Counted from the stretch's first letter, positions 22,548 through 35,642 are shown. The stretch is 64,000 nt of DNA from Chrysogorgia sp. JL179-B06 (GCA_035772405.1 JAYKKM010000042.1:1005001-1069000), one strand, 5' to 3'. Notes: a model not told the origin generated them from the sequence alone. Program-made: numbers and translations.

Positions 22548-23081
22548 TTGTTAGTGTGGAAGCTTTTCTTGAAATTTTGGAATGGGGTCTCCCTTTTTCT
22601 CGAGCAATCCAAAACCCAGTCCCCCGATCTTGAGCTTTTCACAGACGAATATGGTTCGATAGGCTACGGGGGGTTCCTAGCTAACGAATGGTTCCAAGGA
22701 AAGTGGCTCCCCCACCAAACAACTTCAAAGGAGCTAGAAATATCTATAGAATGGCAAGAGCTTTTCCCGATTTACGTAGCTTGCAAACTATGGGGTCACA
22801 AGTGGGCTAACAAACGGATAGTTTTCTGGTACGAAAATCAATCTGTTGTCGAAATCTTAAATTCGAAGAGATCAAAATCAGATAAGATCATGACCTTGGT
22901 CAGGGCCATTACATTACACACCCTTAATTACAACTTTTCTTTCCAAGCCCGACATGTTCCCGGTGTAAACAATGGTATAGCCGATGCTTTGTCTCGATTT
23001 CAGATGGATCGATTCAGAACACTGGCTCCGAACGCCTACACTATGCCTTGTATCATCCCGGAATTCACGACCCCGTTTTAA
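22548..23081 (+). CDS. DIRS-type RNase H domain
   Basis: The frame carries LELFTDEYGSIGYGGFL (first Asp), SIEWQELFPIYVACKLWG (Glu) and HVPGVNNGIADALSRFQ (last Asp), the RNase H catalytic series. The third position reads VFWYENQSVVEIL, where most relatives have D, so one active-site Asp appears changed to Glu. The domain degrades the RNA of the RNA/DNA hybrid. The stop TAA at 23079-23081 lies seven bases before the recombinase frame. Confidence 0.8.
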   Translation: MLVWKLFLKFWNGVSLFLEQSKTQSPDLELFTDEYGSIGYGGFLANEWFQGKWLPHQTTSKELEISIEWQELFPIYVACKLWGHKWANKRIVFWYENQSVVEILNSKRSKSDKIMTLVRAITLHTLNYNFSFQARHVPGVNNGIADALSRFQMDRFRTLAPNAYTMPCIIPEFTTPF

Positions 23082-23087
23082 CATTTC

Positions 23088-23995
23088 GTGTTCAAACGCT
23101 CTTTAAAAATTCCTGGTCGGCCGCGACCCACCGCACGTATGCTTACAGGGATTAAACAATTTATTAAGTTCTGTCTATCTCAAGGAATTGTAACACCTCG
23201 TACACCACTAGTACCAGCTTTAGAAAATACACTTGTGTATTTTGTTGCTCAAATGTCCACTACATTGTCTTACGCGACAATCAAAAATTATCTCGCAGGT
23301 GTAGCGCACCTTCATATCCTCTTCCAATCCCCAGTTAAAATGCACAAAATGCCATATCTCACTCAAATTTTAAAAGCGGTCAAACGTTCTCGAGGCCAAA
23401 CGACGCGAATTCGCCGTCTTATCACTATTGAAATACTGTACTGTCTCTATAATGTACTTCAACCTCAGCTAACTTTTGACACTGACTACGTCATGCTCTG
23501 GGCAGCATTCACCTTGGCATTCTTCGCCTTTCTTCGCTGTAGCGAGTTTACCACCAATGGTCCTTTCGACGCATCCGTTCACCTTACAGCTAACGACATA
23601 ACCTTCTACCCAATCATCACCTCACCAACCTACTACGAAGTCCTCATTAAACAGTCAAAGACCGATCCTTTTCGCGTGGGATGTCGTTTGTTAATTGCAA
23701 CAACTAAGAACTGTCAATCTCTGCCCAGTCCGGGCAATGCGCAACTATCTTTTGCAACATCCGCATCACAACAACCAGGAATCGCTCTTCCGTTTCAAGA
23801 ACAACCTGCCTCTGACTCGTACATCCCTGACCACGCACCTTCGGCGTCTTCTATCAATCTGTGGCCGCAATTCAACCGCATACGCAAGTCACAGCTTCAG
23901 AATTGAGCTGCTACTACCGCTGGTGCCGTTGGTGTCCCAACATGGCTGATAAAAACCTTTGGACGTTGGTCTTCTGGTCCTCTTTATAGTAAAAT
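23088..23995 (+). pseudogene. DIRS-type tyrosine recombinase (broken)
   Basis: The N-terminal SAM-like part reads ARMLTGIKQFIKFCLSQGI and YATIKNYLAGVAHLH. The catalytic domain starts AFFAFLRCSEFTT (first Arg), then KQSKTDPFRVG. A shift near 23,710 moves to LCPVRAMRNYLLQHP. YASHSFRI supplies His-x-x-Arg, then a missing G near 23,903 breaks the frame. The remainder (TFGRWSSGPLYSKIIL) supplies the Trp and the likely nucleophile Tyr and ends near 23,999. All expected recombinase residues are therefore visible across three frames. The enzyme integrates the circular cDNA without target duplication. Confidence 0.85.
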
Positions 23996-24087
23996 TATTT
24001 TATTTTGTCGATGGTAAGAGCACATAATCCAACAAAAAACTCAGGATCCTTAGTTGGTCCCTTAGTAATGGCGCATTTCCGGCTTCA

Positions 24088-24309
24088 TTTTCTGAACAAT
24101 AGTTGCTCGATCCAGTCTTCTTTCGAGATCAGTGCAATATTCACAATTATTAGCGCAATATTCACAATTATTGATATATACAAAATATAGTGATAAAAGC
24201 TTCTGCGGAGGAGAAAGCCATATCACGGCATTATAAATCTGTATTTTTTTAGTACTTGGAGTTTTAGCCGCGCTTTGTCCCAGGCCCCTTTCGAACACGT
24301 TGCGCGAGC
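24088..24309 (+). repeat. Right terminal segment of the DIRS-like element
   Basis: The segment matches 50838-51055 and carries the reverse complement of the left segment. It ends in ACGTTGCGCGA; similarity between the two loci stops there. CAATATTCACAATTATT is repeated twice (24135-24170) here and once in the other copy. Confidence 0.6.
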
Positions 24310-25150
24310 TTGATAACTTGCCGAATAATGATATCCGAGATGCCTTATTTAGAAGTCGACTAGACCTACAGGAAAATGTTTATGGACAAACTGACAGTCG
24401 TAGGCAAGTTCAGTTTATTTGCACAGTCGTTAATAATTATTAGTATGGTGAATTATCTTGCAAAATTGTGCCGTCAAGTAATTGTTCATAGTGAATCTTG
24501 TCTAAACTACTGTAGTTGTTTGCACAAATAAGCTGCCGAACTGTCGAAAATCGGCTGCTAGCTAGTGAAATAGCTAGTTGCTTTCTATAGCAAAATGGAT
24601 ACTAAAAAAATATTTGTTGCTTTGCTTTGTTGCACTGAAGACAAAAACAAAACAGTATGTATTTATGTATACGTGCATGCCACTTGTCTTGGAATATTGT
24701 ACTTGTTATTCTATACATAAATCTTTCCTTGACAAAGTTGCTACAGGCTTCATAGTTTAAATTTTAATATATGTATCTCCAGACCTATCCGCACTAACCA
24801 GTAATGTAATTTTGTTGAAATTTAGGTCAATCGAAGAATTTTATTAAATATAACACAATTTCAGGGACCAACTGATCCTACAGCCATGCATAAATAATTG
24901 CCCATGGTTACATGGTTAGAAATCTCTCAGCTTTGTAGCAGTACTAATTTATTTGCAGCAAGCTTGCAGCAAATTTGCATAAAAACCTATTATTTCATCA
25001 GGATTGTGGCCAACAAATTTATTGCAATTCGATGTATGTGGAGGACCATCGTAGTGACAGTATATATACCTAATTAAAACAATCCACAACATACTTGATG
25101 TCACAACATTCAACAACAATTTGTATGCAATTGTCTTTATATTACTCTCA
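24310..25150. other. Non-coding stretch
   Basis: AT-rich sequence with short ORFs only. I see no domain, TIR or repeat shared with the rest of the window. Confidence 0.4.
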
Positions 25151-25480
25151 TTGTTGGTAGCCCAAAGAGCAAACATGTAATTCTGGAAGAGATGGTGAGG
25201 GAAGTACTGTAGTGTCATTGGGATCAAATGTCATCTTGGGATGGGCAATCTGACGGTTGCAAATCACTTTTGGAGACATTTTAAATTTCTGGGAACTCTG
25301 AAATGGCATTATTCTACCAAAATTTGAAAGTCTAAAATAAAATAGACAGTATTTAATGAAAATATATTTTCTCAACCTTGTTGTTGAAGTTTTTTCTCCA
25401 CCTTGTTACTTCCCTCACCATCTCTTCCAGAATTACGTGTTTGCTCTTTGGGCTAACAATATAGGGAGTAATATAAATAC
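25130..25480. repeat. Inverted repeat, arms of about 55-75 bp
   Basis: GCCCAAAGAGCAAACATGTA at 25160 is mirrored by TTACGTGTTTGCTCTTTGGG at 25432. The similarity extends through TCTGGAAGAGATGGTGAGGG and weakly beyond. Spacer about 200 bp. The right arm is also the start of the repeat at 25395-26750 and recurs at 51415, so a fold-back end is likely. Confidence 0.65.
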
Positions 25481-25987
25481 AATTGAGGACAAATTTAATA
25501 TACATATCTCAAAATATTTGTCATCACATTTGTTGTCACTGGCACTTCAGATGATTTAATGATGATTATAAATATCAATACAGCATAGGCATAGCAAGTT
25601 TTTATATCTATTAAAATTGTTAGTATTAACAACAATATTTTCACTACACATAATGTTCAGCCCTTGGTAAGATTGGACAAACATTAAGATACAGGTTCCG
25701 CCATAATTTGCATGTGTTGATTTTTCATGCCAAGGTATTATCTAATTGTCAATATGGGATGTACAATACCATATCATGTAGAGGAATTATATGAGCACAA
25801 AATAGGATATGGTTAAATAAGTTACCAATCAAGAGTTTTGATATATTGTCTAACACATTATTTGGTGTAAAATAGCGCAATTTGGGCAATATCTTGAGGC
25901 CCCCTACCCAATTACCAAAATTAGTTAAAATTGCTAGATTTGAGGCTGTTTTGCATTTATCCCAACAAATATATTTGACTTTCTGAG

Positions 25988-26030
<43 letters not shown>

Positions 26031-26750
26031 TGCCTCCCTGACTCCAGCAACAATAAGACAAATTGAGAACACATGTTAATAATTTGCGATCCAGGATCGT
26101 CCTATTTTGACCATATTTTCCTATCTATTTTCCCATCCGCCATTCCTTCCACCATCTCGATGGCCAAACAATTGGTCCTCGTGACTTTTCAGGAAAAATT
26201 GGAAAAGCTCTGACGACCTGTGAAAAACTGCTGGCCTGTGCAGCTACCATTGCTCTATTCAAAAGACTTAAGTACGGACAAGAGATATCTATATGATATA
26301 TGTAATGACGGTCAAACATTTACCAATAGATCTGTCGCTACGTATACAGCAGGACTTATTAATCACTCGAGATGACTAAAAACAGGAAACAGTATAATGC
26401 GTTTATACGTTTGCGAGTGAATGTCCGTCATATGAACTGGTAACACTTCATCAAAAAATCATTCAAATTAGTCTACCTGCATCGAGCCATTATGTTAGGA
26501 CGGAGCAACACACTTGTAGCTTTCAATCGTCAAGTCACGTTACGTGCCTGGGGCTGAAAACCTGCTCAAAGTTGGTTAACCCGTCATACAGAGTAATGGG
26601 TATTTCAGTCATTCTGAAAGCTTGCCGATATGATCACAGATGAGAGACCATCTATCTGTGAACTAAGATTTAAGGTTAAATATATCAAAAGGAACTTGGA
26701 TTCAAGGTTGGAGCGCAGAAAAAGGAGCGCAGATTCAAGGTTGACTTGAT
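25395..26750 (+). repeat. Interspersed repeat R1, copy 1
   Basis: Collinear with 51415-52665 from CCCTCACCATCTCTTCCA to AAAAAGGAGCGCAGATTCAA, about 80-90% similar by eye. Two differences stand out: about 255 bp (25595-25850) lies in the opposite orientation in the other copy, and 25988-26030 is a run of about 43 C that the other copy lacks. No protein domain; the short ORFs are poly-Gly or random. Confidence 0.75.
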
Positions 26751-29530
26751 GGATTGGCTGAAACACCAGGATCGATAACCGAGCCCTTTTGACATTGGAA
26801 ATATCTGTTGATGGGATGTTTAGTTTGATTCATGATGGGTAAACATCACATGTTACATTTCCTCGCTTTTCCTACCAAACACAGGATGTTGAGAGGTGTA
26901 TGTATGTTTAAAGATGGTTACAGGATTTGTTAAGGATTTTATTATTTCAGAGAGTCGCGACGAATTTATACACGCTCGCTCCAAGTCGCGTGGCGTAATC
27001 CCATATTTAAAACCAACAAGATTATAAATTTTGAATCTGTTTATTGTCCATAGGGCACAGCAATTCGAGTTATAGCTGTTAGTTAAATGTTCTTATTATA
27101 GTTCTGTGTTGTTATTATAATTGTACATGCATATTTTGAAATTAATAATAACAAGACGCCCGCTAGGCGTTAACTAGGGCTACTTGGGCTAGTGGCTTGT
27201 TGATAGACTGATTGTAAGCAAATGCAATATACACAAATCTATAGTTCTAGGTAATGATACTGCTCTGTCAGTGCAGGCAGCGGTTTTTCCACTGAAATTT
27301 TCAACATCTCCAAACAGTCTGCACACCTGTAACAAAGCCATCACAGAGTGTTTGCCAATGGGTTTGATTACATGTAGCTAAGTTGGCTGAGTAACAGAGC
27401 TGGCTTTACTGAGAAGTCTGGCTCGCCAAACGAGCCATATCCTTTTTGCAAACCCAATTCAGTTCTAGCCAACCGGATCAGGCTGGCAAGTAAGCCGGCC
27501 TGTGCTCATGTAACAACAATTCATCTGGCCAGTCCGGCAAACATCTTTTTATCAGTGTATCATAGCAGTAATACACTTTTTGTCACTCATGGAAACCCCC
27601 ACGCCAGGGAAGTATGGGGCATAGGTTGGGAATGAGTGGGGTTTAGATTATTGTATGTGCCTCAATGGGATGCGGGCTTAGGCGAGAGAGACTGGGACGA
27701 CTTAAAATGGCAGATGTCCACTCAGATGGGGTCGAAAGTGAGTCTTTAAATCTATATAATACTGTATACATGCCTTGTAGGTGGGGTTTAGGATGTTTAG
27801 CCAGTGTCAGTTGTTTTCCCCTATAGGTGGGGCATTTTCCTAGATTTGTTTCTTGAGAAGTCTAATCTCCCATACTTCCCTGGAGTGGGTTTCCAGTGAC
27901 AAGTGCATAAATCAAACCATTTAGCTGGCAGTAGCAAGGTATAATAAGCTAAACAGCTTAAAGAAATATAATTCAAAATCTTTATTTCTTTGTGAAGACA
28001 ATATTTTGAGCCAGTAAACATATTCATTAATTTAACACATTCATTATTTGATTTATTAGTGGGCCAGCTCGCTTCATGTAATATCAAAAATGTATCTGGC
28101 TATACAGACCAAATAACAGTTGGCAAATGGTGTGCTTGTGAGTCAGCCTGGCATGTGGGATAGCCTGCCTCATGTACTGTAATATCAGGACTAATTACTA
28201 TCTCGATTAGCGCGCCAGCTAGCTTGCCTCCATGTACAGCATGAAACTAACCAAAAATCAGTTTGAAAGATGTGTATCTGTCTGTGCAGACCAAGTAACT
28301 GTAGTAACAATGGAAAGTACATGGCAACAGGCTGTCATTAGTAAACCAGCAAACAATAACAATTATTAACAAACTCTTTACTCTTTGATCTTGATAATTG
28401 GTATGGGTGTCAGAGATTTATATACTGTGTTCATTTGTAAGCATTCGCATATAATAATATGAACAATCGATACAGACTTACTGATAACCCAGAACATTTT
28501 GGAGCTCCATTTAAGCTTACACATATCAAGTGAAACAGGTTTATTTGAGGAGCAATTATATAATTCAAAAGTGACAATTTGAAACAGCATTTAAAGGCAG
28601 AAATAGAAACGAGATTGCTCTAAAATATATTTAAATATAATGTCGAAGGTTTATATTGTGTATGAAACATTGAACTGTTGATTAGCAACTACTTTATTTT
28701 GTATATAGACATATTACAATAAACAATGCAGGCAACAAAGCTTATAAAAAATATTACAGTTACCTCAGAACAGTTAACATATTTGATTTCCATACAACAT
28801 TCATATGTTGAGTCTCATATTATATTGTTCACATAGGTTTAATCGAGTACACATCATCGTACAGGTACGGCATTTTCAGCGTACGGTTATCGAGATCTCA
28901 GATCGCAGACACAAAGGGCACCAACCGTGTCGAAATCGCTCGTGATCTTTTAGTGTAGGTCTTCGGCGATCGGCGTGTGCGATTGTAAGCATCGAGAGCG
29001 TATATAAGATCAAGATACTTGCCAGCCACATCAAATATTTTTAGCGAAGAACACTACAGGAAAGGTAACCAGATGAGTATTAAAATGCAAATTATGGCGC
29101 ATGAATGATAAATATATGCAGTGGTTCAGTTTCGCAAAGCCTGACGGGATCATGCCAATCTCGTACCCAGACCCAAGTGGGATGATGCAATAATTGCCAT
29201 TTCGCGACCTTAACAAAAAAATAAAATAAACAGAGGCAAAATAATTTTTCACTAAATTATTTGTTATACCTCATAGCAAGTTTTAAAAATTATTATAAGT
29301 TGAAACGAATAATATTTTTTTCCAATTTCACTGCACCCTAGTAAACATACGATCATTTGAGGAGTGTGGCCATTTTCAAGTGAAGCCATTTTGGCGTTTT
29401 ATTGTACTGGGTTAATTGCATTCAGAATTAATGCTCTCCGAAATTTAGAAATGATTGCCAATCCTAACCCAGAAACTGCACTCACAGGTCCTAAATATCT
29501 TGATCAGCATGACATTTGGCCCGAAGATGA
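26751..29530. other. Non-coding stretch absent from the second repeat locus
   Basis: Apart from the MITE I see no gene. 27370-27560 and 28055-28245 are rich in degenerate GGCTGGC / GCCAGCC words with CATGTAA-like words nearby. At the second locus (52665) repeats R1 and R2 are directly adjacent, so this 2.8 kb is either inserted here or deleted there. Confidence 0.45.
27573..27908. mobile_element. Probable MITE with about 35-bp TIRs
   Basis: GTCACTCATGGAAACCC...CCAGGGAAGTATGGG on the left is mirrored by CCCATACTTCCCTGG...GGGTTTCCAGTGACAAG on the right. The interior is about 260 bp and non-coding. No clear target duplication could be fixed. Confidence 0.55.
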
Positions 29531-30230
29531 GCCCCCAAATCTAAATCTAAACATACATGTATTATGATGTATAAATGTATAAAGCCATTTTGAAGATGGC
29601 GGATATCATGATGGACAACAAAAATACGTATTTAAGAGCGAATCGCCAAAGTTTCATCCGACATAGTTTTAAGCTTAACGGTCATTTTCGCTTGAGTAGA
29701 ATTTATGCATGTTTGCCCTCAATCGTTCACTCTATGTTCGTTAATTGGTCAAAAATCCACAATAAAAAAAAACATTTCCTTTGATTAAAATTCGATAAAA
29801 GGCATATGAATGCTACGATATTTCGCTAAAAGTTCGATATGTATTGTCGTGCGCCTTTTAATTCGACAAAAAATCGATCTATACGACTGAATACTCGCAT
29901 CAGAAAATGGCCAATACCAAACACAAATACGGTGAAGTGACTCAATTGTACATAAAACAGGAACATCTTTACTATATTCCCAATACAGTATATTGCCTTT
30001 TTTACGTACAAATGTTTCATAAACACTTAAAATATAGCATTATATAATCGAACGCGTTGCCGACAGTTTCTGCGATAAGCGGCTGACACAAAGAACGCTG
30101 AAACACGTCGCACATTCAAAGTCGATAGGAGGAATTTGACCGATTTATGACGCCGTATATCGTCTGTCAACTCCAAGCTCTCCCACATTCACTCCAGCAG
30201 TATATTAACGCATCAAAGTTTAACAGCTTT
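29530..30230 (+). repeat. Interspersed repeat R2, copy 1
   Basis: Collinear with 52670-53330 from CATACATGTATTA through AGATGGCGGATATCAT to ATCGTCTGTC...CAAGCTCTCCCACATTCACT. Non-coding, AT-rich, with TCGATAAAAGGCATATGAAT-type words. It ends next to the 3' end of a LINE fragment. Confidence 0.7.
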
Positions 30231-31130
30231 ATTAGACACGTCTATGTGACATACTAATAAAAATACATAGACACAAGAAAAAATAAAAGACACGACTTTG
30301 CGCGAACGGGACACGGTCCCTGCATGCGAGGCGCAGCCCTACGGTAGGAAAACATACATCTTAGAACTACATGAAAGGGGCAATAATACATATATACATA
30401 AAAGTTGAAGCCCGATAACAAGGGCAGTCGCGCACAAGCGACCATGTGCAGGACATTTCTATATCAAAAGTATTATTGAGTAAAGAAAAATATAAGTTAC
30501 AAAGAAAACTCTTAACAGAAGCAGCACTATGGAAAGTATGTAATGGGGCTAACTTGCAAATAAAGTTCCAGGGTTTAACAATTCTGTTAAAATACGAAGC
30601 TTGGAAAGTACTGGTTTTACCAATGGTGGGTTTTAAAGTTAAAGTTGGGTTAAGATTACGTGTGCGCCCATGCTGCACAAACGAAACAAAACATTCAATA
30701 TTAAAATTAGTAGGGCCAAAGATTGCTTTGAAAAAGAAAGTCAGGTCTTTTGTTTCTCTATCATACACCAAAGGCAGCAGGTTAAGGGCCAGCAGCCTAT
30801 CCTTGTACGACGTCTCGCCTGGTTTCGACCTTAGGATCCACCGCGTAGCGCGCCGTTGGACTCTCTACCATGGATTTTAGCTTAACTATTCCTGGCGACC
30901 ACACCTCGGTAACATAGCACATCTGACCTGTAACGAGTGCTAGGTATAATGTCCGTCGAACTGTGCTATCTGTAATCAGGGCACATGTTCTTTTCAATAA
31001 ACCGAGGAGCTTAGTTGCTTTTGCTACGACAGACGTAACATGGGAATCCCAGGAGAGTTTATCAGATATGAGAACACCAAGGTCCCTTTCTTCCAGCACG
31101 CGTAGTAACTCCACGTCCCCAAGGTGATAG
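30205..31130 (-). mobile_element. 5'-truncated CR1/L2-like LINE fragment
   Basis: The minus strand encodes the C-terminal end of a LINE RT: ERDLGVLISDKLSWDSHV, KATKLLGLLKRTCALI and MCYVTEVWSPGIVKLKSMVE. After frame changes it gives VYDRETKDLTFFFKAIFG and HGRTRNLNPTLTLKPTIGK, ending near 30,380. An A-rich 3' segment follows to about 30,210. The palm domain is absent. Different from the 13-16 kb LINE. Confidence 0.75.
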
Positions 31131-31179
31131 TCAAAGCTATATATAGTGACTAATATATAGTGACTGCCACATATGCAGT

Positions 31180-31345
31180 GTATATACACTGATATTTTCA
31201 AGGAGTTAAAATAACTCCCCTGTTACCCCATTTAGGTGGAGTTAAAAAATAACTCCACTATTGGGAGTTAAAATAACTCCCAATAGTGGAGCTATTTGTT
31301 AATTTTAACTCCTTGAAAATAACAGTTAAAAATATACTCCTTTTT
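31180..31345. repeat. Fold-back element with GGAGTTA / TAACTCC words
   Basis: A perfect 16-bp stem (CCACTATTGGGAGTTA) with an AAA loop lies at the centre. Outside it are more GGAGTTA and TAACTCC words, and the outer ends AACTCCTTGAAAATA and TATTTTCAAGGAGTTA mirror each other. The outer word plus ACACTGATATTTTCA matches the end of the island at 46.7-46.83 kb. Confidence 0.8.
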
Positions 31346-31349
31346 GGGA

Positions 31350-31990
31350 TATCATTGTCTGAGAAGATTTGTTAAAAATAGTCCCAGACGAGTCAAAATG
31401 CTATAGTTTCTTACTTTATATCAACACGGACATACGATGCAGCGACAGGGAAAAGCCAGTACTAAACACGGAAAGATATTCAGGTTATCTGTAGACTACT
31501 GTAACTGCAGTTGGATTTGAAGTGTCCTTCGGTTCGAAGACGGCTTTGTCGGCGATCAGGGACAATGACTATGCTTCAAAAACCCAATTGTTTTTGAAGA
31601 AAACTGTCTTCCTGTCAACAAGAATGTTTGGCCTAAGGTTTACGTTCATGCTGCTGTCGACTACAGCCGCCGCTTTTAAGTCTGAATGCCGTACTTATTG
31701 GCTTTTTTAACCTTCTTTGTGAATCGTATATTATTGCCTTTTTTACTTTCTTTGTGGGCTTTGTGAATCGTCGAGTACTGTCCAATTTATTAAACATATA
31801 TGTTATGTCTAGTTGAGAAAAGTTTTGTTCTGTTCTTAACTTGTAATACTGCAGTCTGCATGCTCAACAAAATCTTCGAAATTTAATAGATTGTTTAAAA
31901 TTTATACAAGTTATTAAAGTAGGTCAAAAATTTGAAACGAAAATAAGATTCGTAAGTGCTTTTAATAATTCATTATATAATTCATTTTAA
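31350..31990. other. Non-coding stretch
   Basis: No convincing gene. A 62-codon ORF (31522-31710) has no domain. No repeat copies were seen. Confidence 0.35.
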
Positions 31991-31999
31991 TAATTCATT

Positions 32000-32755
<756 letters not shown>

Positions 32756-32770
32756 ACTTAATGTAATTTA

Positions 32771-34586
32771 AACTAGAAATACGTTATACGCAACACCCCT
32801 CGCCAGCTTATACTGTTTGAAACTTTTATAGCGTAGTTGCTAATTTACTACTGTAATACAGTACTGTAGTTCTTTTACTTGAATTAGGTATTAGCCCATT
32901 TATTTGCAAAACTGAATAAATTTGCAGTGGACAATATCTCTGAGAGCTTTGTGTTGTTTGAATTTTATTCTTCCATAGGACATCAAACTAAATAGCGTAA
33001 ACTTTTTAAATTTTTGGGTGCAGTACCTAGCACCTGCACTGAACAGAATAGTGGGGAAGTTTACTGCTGTTTCTACCATAAATCACTGAGAAAGAAATTA
33101 CAGCACTTGTCTCACACGAGAGCAAAACTCGGGCCCCAGGACTGACATGTGTACCCCTCCCATAAATTTCCATGAGATGTATGAATATTGATCCCTTAAT
33201 TGCAAGTATATATTTTTAGACACCTCATACTTTTATGTTATTGTATGGTAGTAACAGTACAGCATAATATACAATTATTGGATGAGGTTGAGCATCATGA
33301 TATCAAGAATTATCCCGACCGAGGTCAATGTTACCTGCCAAAGCAGATAACTTTGACTAGGGTCTGGATAACTCTTAAATATCATGCATAAGCCGAATCC
33401 AATAATTGTTTTATTGTACATTGTTCAAGATAGACTTACTATAAAAATATACAAACAAATCTACTACAGGCGTTTTTTAATTTGTAATTTTTGCACATTT
33501 GGTCCTGGTGACGTCATCAGTGTTAAATAATTTTTGTTTTGGACACCTCCGTGCAATCACACCTGCCAGAGATTAAGAATTCACTGGAATTGACCAATAG
33601 GAAATGAGAATGAATTTTGAATGTATAATAAATGCTTTTAGCCAGTGGAATTGGGGAAAGTGTTGAGATGAACGGGTACTTTGTGTTACTGGTAGGTACG
33701 CAATACGCATAATGGTTGCAACATTTCGTTGGTCTGCATAATACACCAATCACAAGTGATTGACGTGGCGATGTGGCCGGGCCTCTTGAAAGACCCGGGC
33801 ATTTTGGCATTTTTAAATTTTTGAGTGCAGCAACAGAATAGTGGGCGGTCTACTGCTGTTTCTACCATCAATCACTAAGAAAGAAATTACTTTTATCACA
33901 ATATTGATGACTCACGAAATAATCAATGCAGTATTTTGTATATAGACACCAAAGGCTGTTGAAGGAAGAAAGTGCATCTCTATCATACAATGAGTGTCCT
34001 TTAAAAAAATCAAATTCGTTCAAATTCGTGCATATATAGTGCAAATGTATAGGGGTCCATTCAAATTATATTTACTCAGACGTACCTATTAGGGATAATA
34101 CTCCAATTGTTGGTGTGGATAGATTATATACAGTAAGTTGATAATTATACCCACATTGGACTACTGTGATGTGGAGCTGGCAGCAATATGGATAACTAAA
34201 TATTGAAGGTCATAATCAGAGGTCTCTAGGCATAATGCATGTCAGGGAAACTGATTGGTTAATAGAAATCCCAAGTTTTGTACCTCTTGTATTAGAAGCA
34301 AGTTACATTGTGTAATGCTAGTTAGGAAATTCCATGGCATTTTAACATCATATCTACCAGTAAAGAGCTATTTTCCATGTTTCAATTAATCTGTTCATAC
34401 GTGTTATAGCACCATTATCTATTGCCTTAATTGACAATATGTGAAGGATATACAACTTTTGAGTTAAAATTAGTTTTTGTAACAGTGTACTGTACATTTG
34501 TAACAACTGTAATTTGTTAGAAAACAAGACCCCATATATTGATACCAGTGTTAACATTGAAGGGGCTATCCTGTATAAATATTATT

Positions 34587-34624
<38 letters not shown>

Positions 34625-35642
34625 ACTAATAATAATAATGCATTAACAATAATACTAATAATAATAATACCTAATGAGGATTGCAGATACCATATTTGCC
34701 ATGTAATAAAGCATATAATATATGGCATTGTGTACTATAGTATCTAAATTATATCACCGTGCACATATATATTATAACCTATATTCAGAATGCCATGCCT
34801 AGTCTGCTTGTCGACAATGACCTAGCTAACACACATAGTATTAGTAGCTGTCAACATACCCAATGCGAACTTATAATAATAAGCTGTATTTTACATTGAC
34901 AGAATAAGTTGTGACCCACTAGGCCAGCTAAGTGTACTGTAGGTCTAACATGTTCCATAATGGTTGGAGTACTGTAAACACAGATTATATATGGAATACA
35001 TACCAGTATACAAAACATGGACGTCAAGATGATATCGTCAGAAAATACTGTAATATTCCTGGTTGAAAAAATTATAACCTTCTTATTGCCAGTGACGGCC
35101 TCTAACCATTGAGCCATCGAGATTCAGATGGAGAGAGGTTACAATGATGCACTGGTTCTAATGATATATGTACTGCCTATGCACAGCAGTTACTATATAT
35201 TTCAGTAATGACTAATGATTGGGTGTGTTAATATATACACTGCTGTTATATCAATAGAATCAGTACATCAATGTAACGTTCACTCACCATCTGAGTCTTG
35301 GTAGCTCAATGGTCAGAGCATCTCACTGGAAATCAGAAAGTTATCCCTGTCCGGGACACAGAATAATTTTTCTGAGGATATGAGCTTGCTTGACAATCAT
35401 CCATGTACTGTATCGTCTGTTTCCCCCCGAGCTCTCCCTTATTCACTACAGCAGTGTATATATTAAGTATTAACACTGACAAGTATACATATTAATGCTT
35501 GTTAATTGCTACAAAATTGTAGGCAAGGCCCAGGTCATATAAACACAGCAATAGTATGCATGTTTTTTCACCCTAAACTACTGTATATATATAGGCTAAT
35601 TATCAAGCAGATAGTATTTATAATTTTAATCAAATAATAAAC
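32771..35642 (+). repeat. Left arm of a giant inverted repeat (about 2.9 kb)
   Basis: From AACTAGAAATACGTTATACG to AATCAAATAATAAACATA the arm is the reverse complement of 46603-40196, apart from a 3.58-kb insertion there. Landmarks: GCCAGAGATTAAGAATTCAC (33566) against GTGAATTCTTAATCTCTGGC (45828), and TATAGACACCAAAGGC (33941) against GCCTTTGGTGTCTATA (41884). Spacer about 4.55 kb. The arm contains a tRNA-like word and an ATT/AAT tract (34584-34670) but no gene. Confidence 0.85.
35290..35400 (+). other. tRNA-like SINE segment in the inverted-repeat arm
   Basis: GGTAGCTCAATGGTCAGAGC (A-box-like) is followed by a degenerate B region and a hairpin tail AGAATAATTTTTCTGAGG. The mirrored copy is at 40470-40560. 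Related tails occur at 13190, 50150 and 55265. Not a functional tRNA. Confidence 0.5.

Larger units (their letters stand above)
12680..24309 (+). mobile_element. Decayed DIRS-like (YR) retrotransposon with nested LINE and internal tandem duplication
   Basis: Gag, RT, RNase H and tyrosine recombinase lie in DIRS order on the plus strand. The limits come from comparison with 49908-51055, which matches 12680-13430 on the left and 23960-24309 on the right but lacks the middle. Inside the ends, 13215-13275 is the reverse complement of 24165-24215, as expected for inverted termini of DIRS elements. The LINE at 13.44-16.62 kb lies antisense within the left part. Every coding region carries frame breaks, so the copy is dead as written. 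Confidence 0.7.

Noticed and set aside
25749..26072. Poly-glycine ORF
   Set aside because: Produced by the poly-C run at 25988-26030; the other copy of the repeat lacks it.
29364..29567. 67-codon ORF upstream of repeat R2
   Set aside because: No domain; its 3' end runs into the repeat.
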